Below are positions 62,926-64,000 of a stretch of 64,000 bases of DNA, piece by piece. The stretch spans positions 310,001 through 374,000 of the forward strand of contig JADJNY010000003.1 of assembly GCA_016714045.1 (NCBI GenBank), in the 5' to 3' direction. The DNA is from Planctomycetota bacterium (lineage in GTDB: Bacteria > Planctomycetota > UBA1135 > GCA-002686595). Under the pieces are notes generated by a model, which was not told the DNA's origin, ran no database searches, and was given only the letters and a program-made list of their open reading frames with translations. The position numbers and the translations under genes are program-made. Each line of letters starts with the position of its first letter. Positions within the stretch are counted from its first letter, which is position 1.

Positions 62926-63247
62926 CGCGGACGCGCGTCGCTCCGGAGCGCCACGCGCCGTGGAGTGCCGTCGAGCACGGACGAGCACGGACGAGCACGG
63001 AGGAGCACGGAGGAGCACGGAGCAAGGCCGCTGAGCGCCGCCGAGCGCGGATGCGCATGCAGGTGCGGCACCGGGAAGGACTTTCCCGCCCGGCGTGGAA
63101 CGAGATCGAGAGCCTGGACGGGTGCTCCAGGTCCTGGACAGGAGCGCGGCGCGGCGCGCGCGACGCAGGCTCCGCGGTCCGTGGAACGCGGCTTGGAATC
63201 GGGCGCGCCGTCCATTCTTCCACCCGCGCACCCGGTCCGAACACTCC
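62926..63247. other. 322-base spacer with a short tandem repeat
   Basis: No gene was recognised. It holds a 10-base tandem repeat at 62972-63021 and must carry the promoter of the FG-GAP gene at 63248. Confidence 0.5.
62972..63021. repeat. 10-base tandem repeat, five copies
   Basis: Three copies of CGAGCACGGA are followed by two of GGAGCACGGA, head to tail, between two rightward genes. Confidence 0.9.
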
Positions 63248-64000
63248 ATGATCCGAACCCCGATCCACGCCGTCGTCCTGGCCTCGCTCCTCCTCGCGCT
63301 GTCCGCCGCCGCGCAGCAACCCGGCGGAGGCGCGCGACGCGCGCGCGGCTTCGCGCCGCGTCCGCCGCAGCCGGCCGCGCCGTTCCTGCGCGCGGAGTTC
63401 GTCGGCATCGACGCGGGCGGCAACCTGGACGGGATCGTCGCGTCCGACTTCGACCAGGACGGCGACGCGGACGTCGCGTGCCTCGTCGGCAGCGAGTTCC
63501 GCGTCTACCAGAACCCCGGCAACGGTCTCCTCGTGCCGAGCGCGAGCGTCGTCCTCGGCAACCAGGGTGCGAACCTCGCGCTCGGCGACGTCGACGCGGA
63601 CGGGAAGCTCGACGTCGCGATCGCGTTCTGGTCGGCGCGCGAGGTCGCGCTCCTGCGCGGCCTCGGCGGCGGCGCGTTCGCGCAGCCCGTGATCGTGCCC
63701 GAGCCGAGCGGCCCCGGCCAACTCGCGCTCGCCGACCTCGACGGCGACGGGCGCGCGGACTTGATCACGAGCAGCCTCGACGTGAACGGCGCGCTCGTCG
63801 TGCGGCTCGCGCTCCCGAGCGGCGGCTTCGGCGTGGGGGTGAGCTACCTAGCCGGCCAGGCTCCGTGGGGCCTCGCCACGGGCGACATGGACGGCGACGG
63901 CGACCTCGACGTCGTGGCCGCGAGCCCGAACACGAGCGAAGTGACGGTCCTGCGCAACCTGGGCGGCGGCGCACTCGGCCTGCCGGCCTCCTATGCGTGC
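63248..64000 (+). CDS. Secreted FG-GAP/VCBS repeat protein, partial
   Basis: The gene continues past the right edge. It starts at ATG 63248 with a signal peptide (IHAVVLASLLLALSAAAQQ). At least three FG-GAP/VCBS calcium-binding repeats follow: IVASDFDQDGDADVACL, LALGDVDADGKLDVAI, LALADLDGDGRADLIT and LATGDMDGDGDLDVVA. It is a beta-propeller surface protein of the type common in planctomycetes. Function and C-terminus cannot be judged from this window. Confidence 0.88.
   Translation, partial: MIRTPIHAVVLASLLLALSAAAQQPGGGARRARGFAPRPPQPAAPFLRAEFVGIDAGGNLDGIVASDFDQDGDADVACLVGSEFRVYQNPGNGLLVPSASVVLGNQGANLALGDVDADGKLDVAIAFWSAREVALLRGLGGGAFAQPVIVPEPSGPGQLALADLDGDGRADLITSSLDVNGALVVRLALPSGGFGVGVSYLAGQAPWGLATGDMDGDGDLDVVAASPNTSEVTVLRNLGGGALGLPASYAC

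Noticed and set aside
1..64000. tRNA or rRNA genes
   Set aside because: No T-loop (GGTTCGAAT-like) with matching acceptor stem and no rRNA signature was found by eye on either strand.

Overview
The window is very G+C-rich (many stretches near 70-75%) and coding-dense. Three things point to a planctomycete-type bacterium (Planctomycetota): large secreted proteins with a cysteine-rich TPCPCGN motif and a conserved C-terminal domain, several FG-GAP/VCBS and Ig-like surface proteins, and a DUF1080 protein. A two-membrane envelope is supported by kdsA, a secretin and gspK. The taxonomic call rests on gene content only. No rRNA, tRNA, insertion sequence, prophage or CRISPR array was found.

Layout. 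1-5.2 kb: secreted FG-GAP protein (runs off the left edge), dihydropyrimidinase, a DUF433 antitoxin-like gene with a stub of a toxin gene, and a frameshifted methyltransferase. 5.3-10.1 kb: an Rrf2-type regulator and a complete sulfate ABC importer (binding protein, CysT, CysW, CysA), with palindromic operator candidates before the regulator and before the importer. 10.1-16.0 kb: a secreted BNR/HYR/CPCGN protein, a DUF711 protein and a REC-HD-GYP protein. 16.1-26.6 kb: a polyphosphate neighbourhood (SixA-like phosphatase, CHAD protein, PPK1, Ppx/GppA) followed upstream by a DUF protein and two related TPR proteins. 26.6-33.5 kb: a CehA/McbA-like metallohydrolase carrying a collagen-like tract, a stand-alone alarmone synthetase with a small overlapping partner gene (low G+C, probably acquired), and a large Ig-like lipoprotein. 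33.9-37.5 kb: lipoprotein, rpsO and pnp. 37.9-43.8 kb: a small secreted protein, a secretin and gspK (both carrying disruptions), a DUF1080 protein and an unknown secreted protein followed by a tetranucleotide microsatellite. 44-51.6 kb: SEC-C protein, then purA-uppS-cdsA-phoH-ybeY and a FliA-type sigma factor whose 3' end is tandemly repeated. 51.6-52.9 kb: a gene-poor stretch with a dispersed hairpin repeat, an orphan leftward terminator and a cluster of stem-loops. 52.9-64 kb: cysteine-synthase-like and HAD proteins, a TPR membrane protein, an OPA-type MFS transporter, kdsA, a lipid kinase, a CPCGN protein, an RmlD-like reductase, a lipoprotein, and a second FG-GAP protein running off the right edge.

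Working units. The Rrf2 protein probably senses sulfur or Fe-S status and controls sulfate uptake. SixA/CHAD/PPK1/Ppx form a polyphosphate synthesis, granule and breakdown set. rpsO-pnp and purA-uppS-cdsA-phoH-ybeY are housekeeping blocks for translation, RNA decay, lipid carrier and phospholipid synthesis, and ribosome maturation.

Caution. Five genes carry isolated single-base problems: four one-base frameshifts (near 4.63, 18.12, 26.38 and 38.75 kb) and one in-frame TAA (42.24 kb). A sixth lesion is possible near 34.5 kb. Consensus errors in G/C runs are the simplest explanation. These genes are annotated across the lesion.
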